DNA of 64,000 bases from Paenibacillus sp. USDA918EY (GCF_009870825.1 NZ_WTWY01000001.1:310001-374000); one strand, 5' to 3'. Positions 35,762 through 45,862 are shown, counted from the first letter of the stretch. A program made the numbers and translations. The notes: generated by a model not told the origin, from the sequence alone.

Positions 35762-35797
35762 AAGCAAAAAACCGGAGCCTGCTCCGGTTTTTTGCTT
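35762..35797. terminator. Strong terminator after the TipA-like gene
   Basis: A 17-bp perfect stem around CCGGAGC-CT-GCTCCGG, with A and T runs of six on either side so it can work in both directions. Confidence 0.9.
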
Positions 35798-35896
35798 GCT
35801 AAAACCCATTGTGCACCAGGTAAACGTCCGCTGCTTCTTCCTTCTTTTGACATCAAACGGTCGCGCTGCTTTATAATAAATCCGGAGGTGTTTATA

Positions 35897-36526
35897 ATGG
35901 AGAAATTTCAGCATATCCTTTGCTCCGTAGAGGAGCTTGAGCAGCTTGCGGGCAAACCCCGGGAACTCGTCAACCAAAAAGTCATCCCCTCGCTTGATCA
36001 TCACTGCCGGCATTTCATATCGTTGTCTCCGCTCGTTTTTGTCGCCACCAGCGGCGCGGACGGCACATGCGACTGTTCTCCGCGCGGCGATGCCCCAGGT
36101 TTTGCATACATACTCGACGATCATCATTTGATCCTGCCGGAACGCCCCGGCAACCGGAGATACGACTCGCTCCGCAACCTTTTGGAAAATCCGCGCATCG
36201 GCCTCATTTTCGTCATTCCGGGATTGGAGGAAACGCTGCGCATCAACGGCAAAGCCAGCATCATCCGCGACCCGGATTTGATGGAGCGCATGGCCGTGCA
36301 AGGAAAAATTCCCGCCGTTGGCATCGCGGTCGAGGTGGAGGAGTGCTACATCCACTGCGCGAAAGCGTTCAAAAGATCTAGGCTGTGGCAGCCTGAACAT
36401 TGGCCCGAGGCAGCGTCCCTTCCCGATCCGGCGGCGATCATCGCCACGCATGCGGGGAAATTGCGCCTGACTGTGGACGAAGTGCGGGCGTCGCTCGCCG
36501 AAAGCTATGAAAAACGGCTTTATTAA
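35897..36526 (+). CDS. PPOX-type FMN-binding protein (MSMEG_1061-like)
   Basis: Flavin-dependent pyridoxamine 5'-phosphate oxidase-like split-barrel protein, 209 residues. Characteristic parts are FISLSPLVFVATSGADGTCD and CSPRGDAPGFAYILDDHHLI followed by LPERPGNRRYDSLRNLLENP, matching the MSMEG_1061 subfamily. GGAGGTG lies eight bases before ATG 35897; the open frame continues upstream to 35714 across the terminator, which is not the true start. Substrate unknown. Confidence 0.88.
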   Translation: MEKFQHILCSVEELEQLAGKPRELVNQKVIPSLDHHCRHFISLSPLVFVATSGADGTCDCSPRGDAPGFAYILDDHHLILPERPGNRRYDSLRNLLENPRIGLIFVIPGLEETLRINGKASIIRDPDLMERMAVQGKIPAVGIAVEVEECYIHCAKAFKRSRLWQPEHWPEAASLPDPAAIIATHAGKLRLTVDEVRASLAESYEKRLY

Positions 36527-36551
36527 TCGATGTTAACGCTATTTAATGAGA

Positions 36552-36580
36552 TTAACTATCGCTTTACCCTGCAATAATAT
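36552..36580 (+). promoter_or_regulatory. Candidate promoter for the giant surface protein
   Basis: TTAACT, 17-base spacer, TAATAT, about 70 bases before the TTG start. Confidence 0.4.
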
Positions 36581-36650
36581 CCAGCTAACACAACCTTCAT
36601 ACAATGGATTTGCATGGTCAAATACCTTTGTGAAGGAGATGTAAGCTGCA

Positions 36651-39600
36651 TTGAACAGGACGAGGAAACTTAGACGGAGCGTTTCGATCGCCATGCTGAG
36701 CGGCGTGATGCTGACGACCGGAACGCCCGCCGTTTTGATGAACGCGGCCCATGCCGAGCCGTTATCGGTGATGGACAGCGCGCAGCAAACCCAGCTTAAC
36801 CAGCCTAGCGGCATCCGATTGGATCATACGCCGCCGGCATGGATTCCGGAAAAGCAAAATTATACGGTTACGGCTGTCGTGTACGGCGCGGATCAACCAT
36901 GGAGCGGGCAAATCCGTTTTTCGGTGGACGGGAAAGATTTCGGCCCGGTCGAGTTGAAGCCATCGGGACAACAGCCGGATACATACACGGGAGACATTCC
37001 GGGCGAAACGCTGATCGGGCGGGAGTTGAAGTATTCGATCGATGTGTTGGACTCCGGAGGGAACGTCATTCGGACCGGCGCTTACGCCGCTGCCATCCGG
37101 TCTTTGCAGGCGGAAGCACTTGCGGCACAGGTTGACGCGCCGGCGCTGCTCATTACGGAAATGGTGCCGGACACGGCCGATTTGCCGGGATCGAGCACGG
37201 ACGCCTACGAATTCGTGGAGGTTTACAACAACACGGATCAGGATGTGAACTTTAAGGACTATTCTTTCTTTTACAATAACAGCAATCCGTGGACACCCGA
37301 TCCGGGAACCGATATCATCATTCCGGCCCGCCAGCCGGTCGTGTTTTGGATCATGAACGGAAAAAACGACCCGTTAACGGCGGATCAGTTCAACGCCAAT
37401 TTCGGCACGAATCTGGTTGAAGGCGTCCATCTGTTCCGGATTTCCGGAGGCGGCGGGATGGCGAACGGCAGCGCCAGAACGCTTGCCATCAAAGGCAAAA
37501 GCGGAGAAACGATCGTGTCGGCCGCTTATGGGCCGGAACATGTCAAACCCAATATGGGCATCTTTTTCAAGCATCCGGTGGCGGGAAGCACGCTGATGAC
37601 CGTCATGGCGGAATCCGGGAAAACGGCGGCCACGCCGGGGGAAATCGATCCTTCGCAAGCCGTTCCGCCGGTCATCGAAGAAGGAAAACAAACCGAAATC
37701 ACCCATACGCCGGCGGACGTCGTCAATGCCAATGATTATGAAATCAAAGCCCATGTGAAAAACCCGGGCACAAACGCGGACGGCTCCAAAGCCCCTGTCA
37801 AGCTGCTTTACAAAACGCCGTCCCAAGCCAGATACACCGTAGCGACGATGACGGATTCGGGCAACACGGGCGATTATACGGCGACGATTCCTGCAGCCGC
37901 GCTTGCGGAACCTACGCTGCAATACCGCATTCTGGCGGGCCAGCTCGACAAGCCATATACCACCCGGGTCAACATGGATCCGTTCGATCCGTCCAAGGCG
38001 CCGGTGCTGCTCGTGACGGAGCTTGTGCCCAACACGGCCAACGTGCCGGGCACGTCGACGGATGCGTACGAATACATCGAGGTGTACAACAACTCCGACC
38101 AGCCGGTAAATTTCAAAAACTACAAAATCTATTACCGCTATCCGGATAAAGGCCCGGCAGCCGACGTAGAGTGGCCGTCCGTGAACCCTGACTTTGTTAT
38201 TGCGCCGAAACAATCCGTCGTGTTCTGGATTAAAAACAGCGCCAACACGACCTACACGGAAAACGACTTCAACCAATTTTACAAAACGAACCTGATTCCG
38301 GGGCAGACGCTGCAGTCGATTCAAAGCGACGGCATGGCCAATTCCGGCAGACGGGCGGTCGTGATCAAAACGAATACCGGCAGGGAAATTTCCTCCGCGT
38401 ATTACGACGCCGATCTGACGTATGAGGGCGGAACGAAAGGCGATGAAACGAAAGAGGACAAGGCGATCGTTTTCGGCTACCCGATGAACGGCGGCACGGT
38501 GATGATCAAAGCCGGATCGGGTACGGACTCGCCGACGCCGGGATCCGTCACGCCTTCGCAGGTTCCCGCAGAACCGGTCCATGTCGTCGCGGACACCGTT
38601 TCGCCGACGGTACAGGACGCAACGGGAGTCAAGGAAGCGGACCAGTCCAAAGGGCTGGAGCTTAAGGCCGATGCCAAGGATGATCGCGAGGTGACTTCGG
38701 TCGAAGTATTCGTCCGTTCGGACAAGCAGGCCGCATTTAGCGGGCACCGCCTGACGGAAGATTTTAACGACATGCTGTACCATTACAAGCTGAGCCCTGC
38801 CGATTTGATCGGACGCAAGTTCATCGAATATTATTTCGTCGTTTCCGACGGAGTGAATGAAACGAAATCCGACACGACCAGAGTGGCTGTCACCGGAGGG
38901 GTGAGCGATGCGCCGCTTCGCCTGAACGTAAAGGATCAGGAGATCGTGAAGGGGATCCATACGGTCAAAGGGACTTCGGAAGCGGCCGGAACCGCGGGCG
39001 TAACTTTAAGCATCGACGGGAAAAAGCTGCCGGACCCAGGCACGTATGCCGGACTTGAACATGACGCTTATTTCGTATTCGACGCCGTCAACGTCGATTA
39101 TTACTTCAAAAACGCGGTGACGATGGGACCTCCGGAACTGGAGGACAAAACGATTCTGTATACCTTTATGGATCCGATCACCACGTATACGACGTTGTCC
39201 TTTCCGATCGGCGCAGAGCGCTTAAAGGCGGGAGACAATGTCATCTATATCCGGGCGGGCTCCAAAACTTCTCCTTTCGATAAACGTCCGGAAGAGAACA
39301 AAGACGATTTCGAAGTGAAAAACGTCCGATTGCTGCTGGCCGACGGCACCGAAATTTGGGATCCTGCCTACGCCGAAAAAGAAAAGCAGATCAAGATGGG
39401 CGATTCGGCAGGCAAAAGCGAGTCGATCGGATTTCATTTTGATCTGAAGCCGGAACACCTGAAAGCGAAAGCGTACGACTGGGATACGACTGCCGTGCCG
39501 GACGGCGCCCATCAAGTGGCCGTTTCCGACGGCACGGAGCAAGTGACCGCAAACGTGATCGTGGACAATACCGCCCCGACCATCAAGCCGACGGTAGAAG

Positions 39601-42600
39601 AAGGCAAGGAATACCGCGGGGAATTCGTCATCGATGCCGAGATCAAGGACGCCCTGGCAGGCGTGGACAAGGTGTCCGTAAAGCTGGACGACAAGCCGGT
39701 TGAGCTTCCTTTCAAAACCTCTTCCGGGGAAATGAAAGGCGGAACCCATAAGCTGTATATCCAGGCGGCCGATAAGATTGGAAACATTTCCGAAACGACC
39801 GTGAGCTTCAAAGTGCCCGACGAGAATCCGCTGCCTCCGGAGCTGGTCAGCCCTAAGCAGGGCCAGACTCATGCCGGGACCGATGCGGATCTGACCGTCA
39901 AAGTCCAGGACCCGAACCAGGATCCGTTAAACGTGACGTTTTACAAGGGCTACAAATATGACGGCAGCCGCGCGGAAGGATTTTCGGGCTACATGAATAC
40001 GTCCGTAACCGAACCGCCGAAAGAGATGGCTCCAGCGGGAGAAAAGGCCATGGGCGCGGCGGATTACGAAAAAATCAGCGCGGTGGACGGGAAATATCTC
40101 GTCAACGATTCCGTGGAACAATTCCCTTACCAGCGCTTTGAAGTGAAGCTTGATCCTTCGGTAAAAAGCACCGACCGGGTGGACATCGAATGGAAGGGGA
40201 AATCGCTGGAAGGACGGAAAGTAAGCTTGTATGCCTGGAGCCCGTCGCAAGGAAAGTGGGTGCAGCTCGATCAAGTCATCGCCGGTACGGATGATTTCGG
40301 CTTGAATGCGGTGGTCAAAGCAGGAGATTATGCGAGCGGCCAAGTCATCGAGGTCATGGTGCAGGACGAAATTGCGGTCCAAGCGGCCAACAGCGGCAGC
40401 AAGCCGACGCCGGAATCGCAGGACCCTTACGATTTTTCGTTCGTCTGGATGTCCGACACCCAATATTACTCCCAAAGCTATCCGCAGATTTATCAAAAAA
40501 TCGTGAACTGGGTCGTCGAGCAAAAAGATAAAATGAACATCAAATACGTGATCCATACCGGCGACGTCGTCGATAAATCCTATCAGGAATACCAATGGAT
40601 CGAAGCCGACAAGGACATGAAGGTGCTGGAAGACGCCAACATTCCGTACGGCGTGCTGGCAGGCAACCATGACGTCGATCACCAGAACAACGATTATACG
40701 AAGTTCAAGGAATATTTCGGCGAAAACCGCTTCAAAAACAACCAGGTGTTCGGCGGGTCGTACGACAATAACCGCGGCCATTACGACTTGGTATCGTCGA
40801 ACGGGAACGACTTCATCATCGTGTACATGGGATGGGGACTCGGCGACAAGGAAATCGAATGGATGAACGAGGTCGTTTCCAAATATCCGGAACGCAAGGC
40901 GATTTTGTGCCTGCATGAATATTTGCTCGTATCCAACAACCGGGCGCCGATTGCCGATCAAATTTTCGAAAAGGTCGTAAAGCCGAACAAAAACGTCATC
41001 GCGGCGTTGTCCGGGCATTATCACGACGCGGAGCTGAAAGTGGATCAATTGGACGATAACGGGGACGGCATCCCCGACCGCAGCGTGTATCAAATGCTGG
41101 CCGATTATCAGGGTGCTCCCGAAGGCGGACTGGGTTACATCCGACTCATGCAATTCGACATGAAAAACAACAAGCTCCACATCAAGACGTATTCGCCGTA
41201 TTTGGACGATTACAATTACTATGATCCGGAGACGGAAAAAGGCAAGGACGAATTCAGCCTCGATTTGGGCCTTGAACCGGCAACCAAACGGGTGGCCACC
41301 GATTATATCGGCGTAAAGGTTTATACCGACCAGCAAATCGGCGCCAAGTCGGGCGTTCCAAGCGGCACGGAAACCTCCGTGGCGTGGAAAGGCCTCCCGG
41401 CCAACAGCTATGAGCAATGGTATGTCAAAGCGGAAGATGAGCATAGCGGCAGCGCGCTGTCGGATATTTGGGGCTTTTATACCGGGGCCAAAACCGGCGA
41501 AGCGCAGCCTCCCGGAGGCGGAGGAAGCGGCGGTGGCGGCAGCCAGGGTACGAATCCCGGCGTGCCAAACGTGCCGAAACCGCCAGTGACGGAAGCAGGC
41601 AATGGGCAGATCACGATAAAGCCGTCCTCCGACGGGGCGTACCATGCGGATGCGCAGGCGTTGGAACAAGCCGTTACGACGGCCGGCGGCGGCAAAGTCG
41701 TCGTCGAACTGGCAGGCGACGGCAAGCAGGACGGCGAATCGGCCGTGTATCTTCCTGCGGGAGCGTTAAAAAAGGCGAAAGACAGCGGACTTTCGGTCAT
41801 CATTTCCGCGCCGGGTATCACGGTTACGCTGCCTGCGGCTTCGATGCCGGATCAGCTCGACGCGATCGATCAGCTGCTGCTTCGCATCGACACGTCCATG
41901 ACTAGCGTCATGAAGCAAAAATTGAGCGACAATTTAAACGCCGCAAAGGACTATTCGTATGCGGGTCTCGTTTATTCGCTGCGGATGATCAAGTTGAAAG
42001 GGCAAACCGAATCGGAGGTTACCGCTTTCGGCAGTCCGGTCACGATCGAAAGAAGTTTGTCGGCCGAGCAGCAAAAACAGCTTCAAAGCGATTATGCAGG
42101 CGTATATCTTCTTGACCGGAAGCCGGTGTACAAGGGCGGCAGCTTCCGGGGAAGCGCCGTGACGTTTGCGGCCGGGGAGCCGGGCTCGTACGCGGTCCTC
42201 GAATATCGCAAGCAGTTCGTTGACGTGAAGGGTTCATGGGCCGAGGAATTTATTTCGAAGCTGACGGCCAAACATCTGATTCAAGGCGTGGATGAGGCAC
42301 ATTACGGCCCAAGCCGGCAGGTTACCCGGGCCGATTTCATTACCCTCGTTATGCGGGGAGCAGGGGTAGACTTGTCCGAAACCGCCAATACGTTTACGGA
42401 TGTGCCTGCCGATGCTTATTATGCGGCAGCGGTCGCGCAAGCGTCGAAGCTTGGCATCGTTCAAGGCAGCGGCGGCAAGTTCCGGCCGCAGGATCCGGTC
42501 AGCCGCGAGGAAGCCGCCGTCATATTGATGAAAGCAAGCGATGCGCGGTACGGGACGAAACCGTCCGGTTCAGCCAATGCCGGGTTTACGGACATGAACC

Positions 42601-42749
42601 GGGTCTCCTCCTGGGCGAAGGAAGCCGTCGAACGCGTCAACGGGTTTGGTCTGATGACGGGCAAAGGCAATCTCCGCTTTGATCCGAAAGGGAACGTCAC
42701 CCGGGCGGAAATGGCTAAGATGGTGTATATGCTGATGAACAAAGAATAA
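36651..42749 (+). CDS. Giant SLH-anchored surface metallophosphoesterase with lamin-tail domains
   Basis: Exported cell-surface protein, 2032 residues. TTG 36651 follows GAAGGAGA. Signal peptide at 1-36. Order: lamin-tail (LTD) domains near 164-290 (ITEMVPDTADLPGSSTDAYE) and 452-580 (VTELVPNTANVPGTSTDAYE), several Ig-like modules to about 1130, then a calcineurin-like phosphoesterase at 1260-1500 with WMSDTQYY, HTGDVVDKS, AGNHDVDHQ, CLHEYL and SGHYHDA, all metal ligands present. A GGGGSGGGGSQG linker near 1620 leads to a further domain and three SLH repeats (1857-2032) that bind the cell wall. Likely a surface phosphatase or nuclease; substrate unknown. Confidence 0.93.
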   Translation: MNRTRKLRRSVSIAMLSGVMLTTGTPAVLMNAAHAEPLSVMDSAQQTQLNQPSGIRLDHTPPAWIPEKQNYTVTAVVYGADQPWSGQIRFSVDGKDFGPVELKPSGQQPDTYTGDIPGETLIGRELKYSIDVLDSGGNVIRTGAYAAAIRSLQAEALAAQVDAPALLITEMVPDTADLPGSSTDAYEFVEVYNNTDQDVNFKDYSFFYNNSNPWTPDPGTDIIIPARQPVVFWIMNGKNDPLTADQFNANFGTNLVEGVHLFRISGGGGMANGSARTLAIKGKSGETIVSAAYGPEHVKPNMGIFFKHPVAGSTLMTVMAESGKTAATPGEIDPSQAVPPVIEEGKQTEITHTPADVVNANDYEIKAHVKNPGTNADGSKAPVKLLYKTPSQARYTVATMTDSGNTGDYTATIPAAALAEPTLQYRILAGQLDKPYTTRVNMDPFDPSKAPVLLVTELVPNTANVPGTSTDAYEYIEVYNNSDQPVNFKNYKIYYRYPDKGPAADVEWPSVNPDFVIAPKQSVVFWIKNSANTTYTENDFNQFYKTNLIPGQTLQSIQSDGMANSGRRAVVIKTNTGREISSAYYDADLTYEGGTKGDETKEDKAIVFGYPMNGGTVMIKAGSGTDSPTPGSVTPSQVPAEPVHVVADTVSPTVQDATGVKEADQSKGLELKADAKDDREVTSVEVFVRSDKQAAFSGHRLTEDFNDMLYHYKLSPADLIGRKFIEYYFVVSDGVNETKSDTTRVAVTGGVSDAPLRLNVKDQEIVKGIHTVKGTSEAAGTAGVTLSIDGKKLPDPGTYAGLEHDAYFVFDAVNVDYYFKNAVTMGPPELEDKTILYTFMDPITTYTTLSFPIGAERLKAGDNVIYIRAGSKTSPFDKRPEENKDDFEVKNVRLLLADGTEIWDPAYAEKEKQIKMGDSAGKSESIGFHFDLKPEHLKAKAYDWDTTAVPDGAHQVAVSDGTEQVTANVIVDNTAPTIKPTVEEGKEYRGEFVIDAEIKDALAGVDKVSVKLDDKPVELPFKTSSGEMKGGTHKLYIQAADKIGNISETTVSFKVPDENPLPPELVSPKQGQTHAGTDADLTVKVQDPNQDPLNVTFYKGYKYDGSRAEGFSGYMNTSVTEPPKEMAPAGEKAMGAADYEKISAVDGKYLVNDSVEQFPYQRFEVKLDPSVKSTDRVDIEWKGKSLEGRKVSLYAWSPSQGKWVQLDQVIAGTDDFGLNAVVKAGDYASGQVIEVMVQDEIAVQAANSGSKPTPESQDPYDFSFVWMSDTQYYSQSYPQIYQKIVNWVVEQKDKMNIKYVIHTGDVVDKSYQEYQWIEADKDMKVLEDANIPYGVLAGNHDVDHQNNDYTKFKEYFGENRFKNNQVFGGSYDNNRGHYDLVSSNGNDFIIVYMGWGLGDKEIEWMNEVVSKYPERKAILCLHEYLLVSNNRAPIADQIFEKVVKPNKNVIAALSGHYHDAELKVDQLDDNGDGIPDRSVYQMLADYQGAPEGGLGYIRLMQFDMKNNKLHIKTYSPYLDDYNYYDPETEKGKDEFSLDLGLEPATKRVATDYIGVKVYTDQQIGAKSGVPSGTETSVAWKGLPANSYEQWYVKAEDEHSGSALSDIWGFYTGAKTGEAQPPGGGGSGGGGSQGTNPGVPNVPKPPVTEAGNGQITIKPSSDGAYHADAQALEQAVTTAGGGKVVVELAGDGKQDGESAVYLPAGALKKAKDSGLSVIISAPGITVTLPAASMPDQLDAIDQLLLRIDTSMTSVMKQKLSDNLNAAKDYSYAGLVYSLRMIKLKGQTESEVTAFGSPVTIERSLSAEQQKQLQSDYAGVYLLDRKPVYKGGSFRGSAVTFAAGEPGSYAVLEYRKQFVDVKGSWAEEFISKLTAKHLIQGVDEAHYGPSRQVTRADFITLVMRGAGVDLSETANTFTDVPADAYYAAAVAQASKLGIVQGSGGKFRPQDPVSREEAAVILMKASDARYGTKPSGSANAGFTDMNRVSSWAKEAVERVNGFGLMTGKGNLRFDPKGNVTRAEMAKMVYMLMNKE

Positions 42750-42769
42750 ATCTATATTGAGTGTACAGA

Positions 42770-42835
42770 GAAACCGTTCCTTTCAGTAGATGGTGGGTGG
42801 TACATCCATTCTAACTAAAGGGCGGTTTCTTTTTT
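42770..42835 (+). terminator. Long-stem terminator after the surface protein
   Basis: GAAACCG pairs with CGGTTTC at the base, CCTTT with AAAGG, AGT with ACT and ATGG with CCAT inside, then six T. The stem is long with small internal loops. Confidence 0.7.
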
Positions 42836-42849
42836 GTTCTGTTTTTAAT

Positions 42850-42894
42850 GGGGCCGCCCTCAAGATCCAAAATCTTTTGGGACGGCCTCGTTTT
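42850..42894 (+). terminator. Second terminator-like hairpin
   Basis: GGCCG pairs with CGGCC and AAGAT with ATCTT, with mismatches between, then CGTTTT. Confidence 0.55.
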
Positions 42895-43088
42895 GAACGA
42901 TGATCGATCGGTCCCGTGCGGAGTCTTTTTGCCGCGGCTGTCACGCATCCATGGTATACTGTATATGAAACTTTGGAAATGGTTCCCGAAGCAGCCATAT
43001 AAAAAATAGAATCATCGCGGAGGGAATTCATCGGCTTTGCAGCATAGGATAAACCGTATATGGCCAGGAGACAGAAAGGAGCGGCGAT

Positions 43089-43589
43089 TTGAAAACTTGG
43101 TTTGCCTATAACTGGCAGGTTCGCGACGAGTGGTTTGAGGCGTTTTCCGTGCTGCCTGTGGACGAACTTGCAAAGGAACGGACGGGGGGCGTCGGCTCGA
43201 TCCTGAAGACGCTGTTCCATATCGTCGACGTGGAGCTCAGCTGGATCCGGGCTATCGAAGGCATGGAGGATTGGGAGCCCCGCTTTGAGGAATACCAATC
43301 GCTGGAGAGAATCAAGGAATTGTCCGATGCGGGCCGCAAACAAATCCGGGATATGTTATCGACAGCGGATGCCGAAAAGGAGCAAACAGCCGTCCAAGTC
43401 CCGTGGCACAAGGGGCCGCTTTTGTACGGGGAGGTGCTGCGGCACGTCATTGCCCATGAAATCCATCACGTCGGCCAGCTTTCGGTTTGGGCCAAGGAGC
43501 TTGGCATCCGGCGGGTATCGGCGAATGTGATCGACCGTGGGCTTGGCGAAGTCCTGCTTCAGGAAAAATCGATCCGGACCCTATTCTAA
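43089..43589 (+). CDS. DinB-family protein
   Basis: Four-helix-bundle protein of the DinB/YfiT type, 166 residues. Three His residues that could bind metal lie in ILKTLFHIVDVELSWIRAIE, VLRHVIAHEIHHVGQLSVWA (H-x-x-x-H-H). TTG 43089 is six bases after AAAGGAGCGG. DinB members include thiol-dependent transferases, but the substrate here is unknown. A GNAT gene follows 24 bases later. Confidence 0.9.
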   Translation: MKTWFAYNWQVRDEWFEAFSVLPVDELAKERTGGVGSILKTLFHIVDVELSWIRAIEGMEDWEPRFEEYQSLERIKELSDAGRKQIRDMLSTADAEKEQTAVQVPWHKGPLLYGEVLRHVIAHEIHHVGQLSVWAKELGIRRVSANVIDRGLGEVLLQEKSIRTLF

Positions 43590-43613
43590 GACCAGGAAAA
43601 GGTGTGTTTTTGT

Positions 43614-44102
43614 ATGATTTCGGTAAGCAGCATGAACGAGGAGGATGCGGCGGCAATTGCCGCATGGCGGTACCCTCATCCTTATGAACTTTACAGCATG
43701 GACGGAAGCGAAGAGGACGCGGCCGAATTGTTGAACGGGGATTATGTGTCCGTGAAGGACGCGGAAGGACGCGTCATCGGATTTTTTTGCACGGGAATTT
43801 CCGCCCGCGTCCCCGGCGGTTACGCAGCGGGAATTTATGAGGACGAAACGCTGGTCGACTTTGGGCTGGGGATGAAGCCCGAATTGACCGGGCAGGGCCA
43901 AGGAAGCCGCTTTGTCGGCGCCGGAGTCGATTACGTCAGACGGACATTTCCGGGAAAAGGAGTCCGGCTGGTTGTCGCCTCGTTTAACGAGCGGGCCATC
44001 CGGGCTTACGAAAAGGCGGGGTTCGAACGAACCTGCGTTTTCGATTCGCCGGTGCACGGCGAAAAAACCAGGTTTGTTTGCATGGTCAGAAGGGATGGAT
44101 GA
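43614..44102 (+). CDS. GNAT-family N-acetyltransferase
   Basis: Acetyltransferase of 162 residues. N-terminus MISVSSMNEEDAAAIAAWRY PHPYELY; the acetyl-CoA loop is GMKPELTGQGQGSRFVGAGV and the ending strand is VVASFNERAIRAYEKAGFER. The ATG at 43614 is favoured by AAAAGG upstream; a GTG at 43602 is also in frame. Probably cotranscribed with DinB. Substrate unknown. Confidence 0.9.
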   Translation: MISVSSMNEEDAAAIAAWRYPHPYELYSMDGSEEDAAELLNGDYVSVKDAEGRVIGFFCTGISARVPGGYAAGIYEDETLVDFGLGMKPELTGQGQGSRFVGAGVDYVRRTFPGKGVRLVVASFNERAIRAYEKAGFERTCVFDSPVHGEKTRFVCMVRRDG

Positions 44103-44268
44103 CATGGCCGCAGCCGGTCCGGAACCGTTCGAAAAACCGCGATTTCAGCGGCGATGTATTATTTTTCCACGGCGGTTCTCCTTGACTTTTGGCAATAATT
44201 TGGTTTTATCATATAGGGAACAAAAAGAGTCATTGTGAATCGAATCTATGAAAAATCAGGTGAACAAC

Positions 44269-45072
44269 ATGCGAATTGCGCTTTTTGATTCAGGGTTAGG
44301 CGGTTTGACCGTACTTTCTGAAGCCGTGAAGCAGCTGCCCGAAGAGGATTTTTTATTTTTTGCCGATACCCTTCATGTACCCTATGGCACGAAAACCAAG
44401 GAGCAGGTGCAGGACTTTGTGCGTGAATCGCTGAATCAAATTTTGCAGGAAGACATCAAGGCGCTGGTCATCGCCTGCAATACGGCAACCGGCGCGGCGG
44501 CTGCGGAGCTGCGGCGGGAGTACAATTTTCCGATCATCGGGATGGAGCCTGCGGTAAAGCCGGCCGTCGAAATGAACCGCGATACCGGAAAAAGAGTCCT
44601 GGTCGCCGCTACGCCGCTGACACTTCATCAATCCAAATATACCCAGCTTGTCTCCCGCGTTGACGACCACAGCATCGTCGACTCGCTTCCGCTGCCCGAA
44701 CTGGTTGCGTATTGCGAGGCGATGCAGTTCGATCCGGACGTGATCGAGGCTTATTTTCGCGAAAAGTTCGCCTCGTACGATTTGAACGATTACGGGACGT
44801 TGGTATTGGGATGCACTCATTTTCCTTTTTACAAACCGCTTTTGCGCCGGATTCTGCCTGCGCATATGGACATCATCGACGGCAGCCGCGGCACGGTCCG
44901 CAGGCTCCGCCAGGTTTTGGCGGAACGGAAGCTCTTAGGCTCCAAAGGCAACGGAGACATCCGTTTCGCGTGCTCCAGCCGGGAACCGGAATATTTGCGC
45001 AAAATGCAGCAAGCTTTCGAGTTGTACCGCAGCCGCGAAACCGTAAACGAAGGAGAAAAGGTGACGGGCTGA
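44269..45072 (+). CDS. murI: Glutamate racemase
   Basis: Converts L- to D-glutamate for peptidoglycan. Family signatures are IALFDSGLGGLTVLSEAVKQ at the N-terminus, ALVIACNTATGAAAAELRRE carrying the first catalytic Cys, and TLVLGCTHFPFYKPLLRRI carrying the second. 267 residues, as usual. ATG 44269 follows AGGTGA at six bases; an earlier ATG at 44248 lacks a ribosome site. Convergent with the MBL hydrolase. It could be an accessory copy, since Bacillota often have two racemases. Confidence 0.95.
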   Translation: MRIALFDSGLGGLTVLSEAVKQLPEEDFLFFADTLHVPYGTKTKEQVQDFVRESLNQILQEDIKALVIACNTATGAAAAELRREYNFPIIGMEPAVKPAVEMNRDTGKRVLVAATPLTLHQSKYTQLVSRVDDHSIVDSLPLPELVAYCEAMQFDPDVIEAYFREKFASYDLNDYGTLVLGCTHFPFYKPLLRRILPAHMDIIDGSRGTVRRLRQVLAERKLLGSKGNGDIRFACSSREPEYLRKMQQAFELYRSRETVNEGEKVTG

Positions 45073-45094
45073 AGCGGTGTGTTTCCTTAAGTCT

Positions 45095-45862
45095 TCAGCC
45101 GGCCGCCAGTTTCCGCAGCGTTTGCGAAATGTTGCCGTCTTGATACATGCCGCCGTGATAGCAGATGACGGTTTCGATGTCGTAGTCCGCAAGCTTTTTG
45201 ACCGAGGCCTTCGCCCGCTCCATATCAAGCGTCTGGTCCGGATCCGGACCGCATAAACGCCCGTCCGCGACGCGGAGCGCGTCGGCGGCGATCAGCGTTT
45301 TGCTTGGAATATGGTACAGGCTGATATGTCCGGGCGTGTGCCCGGAGGTGGCAATCACTTCGATGCCGCCGCATAACGGCAAAATTTGTCCGTCATGGAT
45401 CACCCGGTGTACGGGGGATTTGGGCGGATTTTTTAACATGGAGAGAAAAGCCTGCTTCCACGCGTCGGACACGCCGGGAGGAATCATCGCTTCCGCTGCG
45501 GCAAGCGCTTCGGGCGTGATTTTCAAAATCATCTTCTCCCCTTCGATATAAGGCTTCTCTTCCGCACTTGCCATCACTTCGATGCCGCGCTTGGATTGTT
45601 CGAGCATTGCGGGAAGGTTTCCGATATGGTCGAGATCCTGATGCGTTATTATGACCTGGGTCACGTCCTGAAGGCCAAGCCCGTACAGGCTTAAAGCCTC
45701 GGCAAATTTCGCGATTTGGCCGGGATATCCGGCATCGACCAAAACGGCGCGCTCACGGTCATGGATCAAGACGGGATGAATCACTTCGGTTTTTCCCATG
45801 ACGAACGAGGCGATCTCCAGCATATGAATCCGGCTTTCATGATTTGACGGGTTTATGTTCAT
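45095..45862 (-). CDS. MBL-fold metallo-hydrolase
   Basis: Zinc-dependent hydrolase, 255 residues. Metal-binding motifs are IITHQDLDHIGNLPAM (HxxxDH), TSGHTPGHISLY, AADALRV and VICYHGG. The start at 45862 has GGAGGTG; the frame runs on to 45925 without a ribosome site. The pattern resembles the glyoxalase II-like and quorum-lactonase-like group, but substrate cannot be told. Ends 23 bases from the racemase stop. Confidence 0.9.
   Translation of the reverse strand: MNINPSNHESRIHMLEIASFVMGKTEVIHPVLIHDRERAVLVDAGYPGQIAKFAEALSLYGLGLQDVTQVIITHQDLDHIGNLPAMLEQSKRGIEVMASAEEKPYIEGEKMILKITPEALAAAEAMIPPGVSDAWKQAFLSMLKNPPKSPVHRVIHDGQILPLCGGIEVIATSGHTPGHISLYHIPSKTLIAADALRVADGRLCGPDPDQTLDMERAKASVKKLADYDIETVICYHGGMYQDGNISQTLRKLAAG

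Larger units (their letters stand above)
42750..43088. other. Intergenic region with two terminators and a -10 box
   Basis: Holds two hairpin terminators (42770-42835 and 42850-42894) and a TATACT box near 42955-42960 ahead of the DinB gene. No gene is seen. Confidence 0.6.

Noticed and set aside
37374..38960. 528-codon minus-strand frame under the surface protein
   Set aside because: It mirrors GC-rich codons of the real gene; the plus-strand product has clear domains.
39927..41669. 580-codon minus-strand frame
   Set aside because: Shadow of the phosphoesterase domain; composition Arg/His-rich and no ribosome site.
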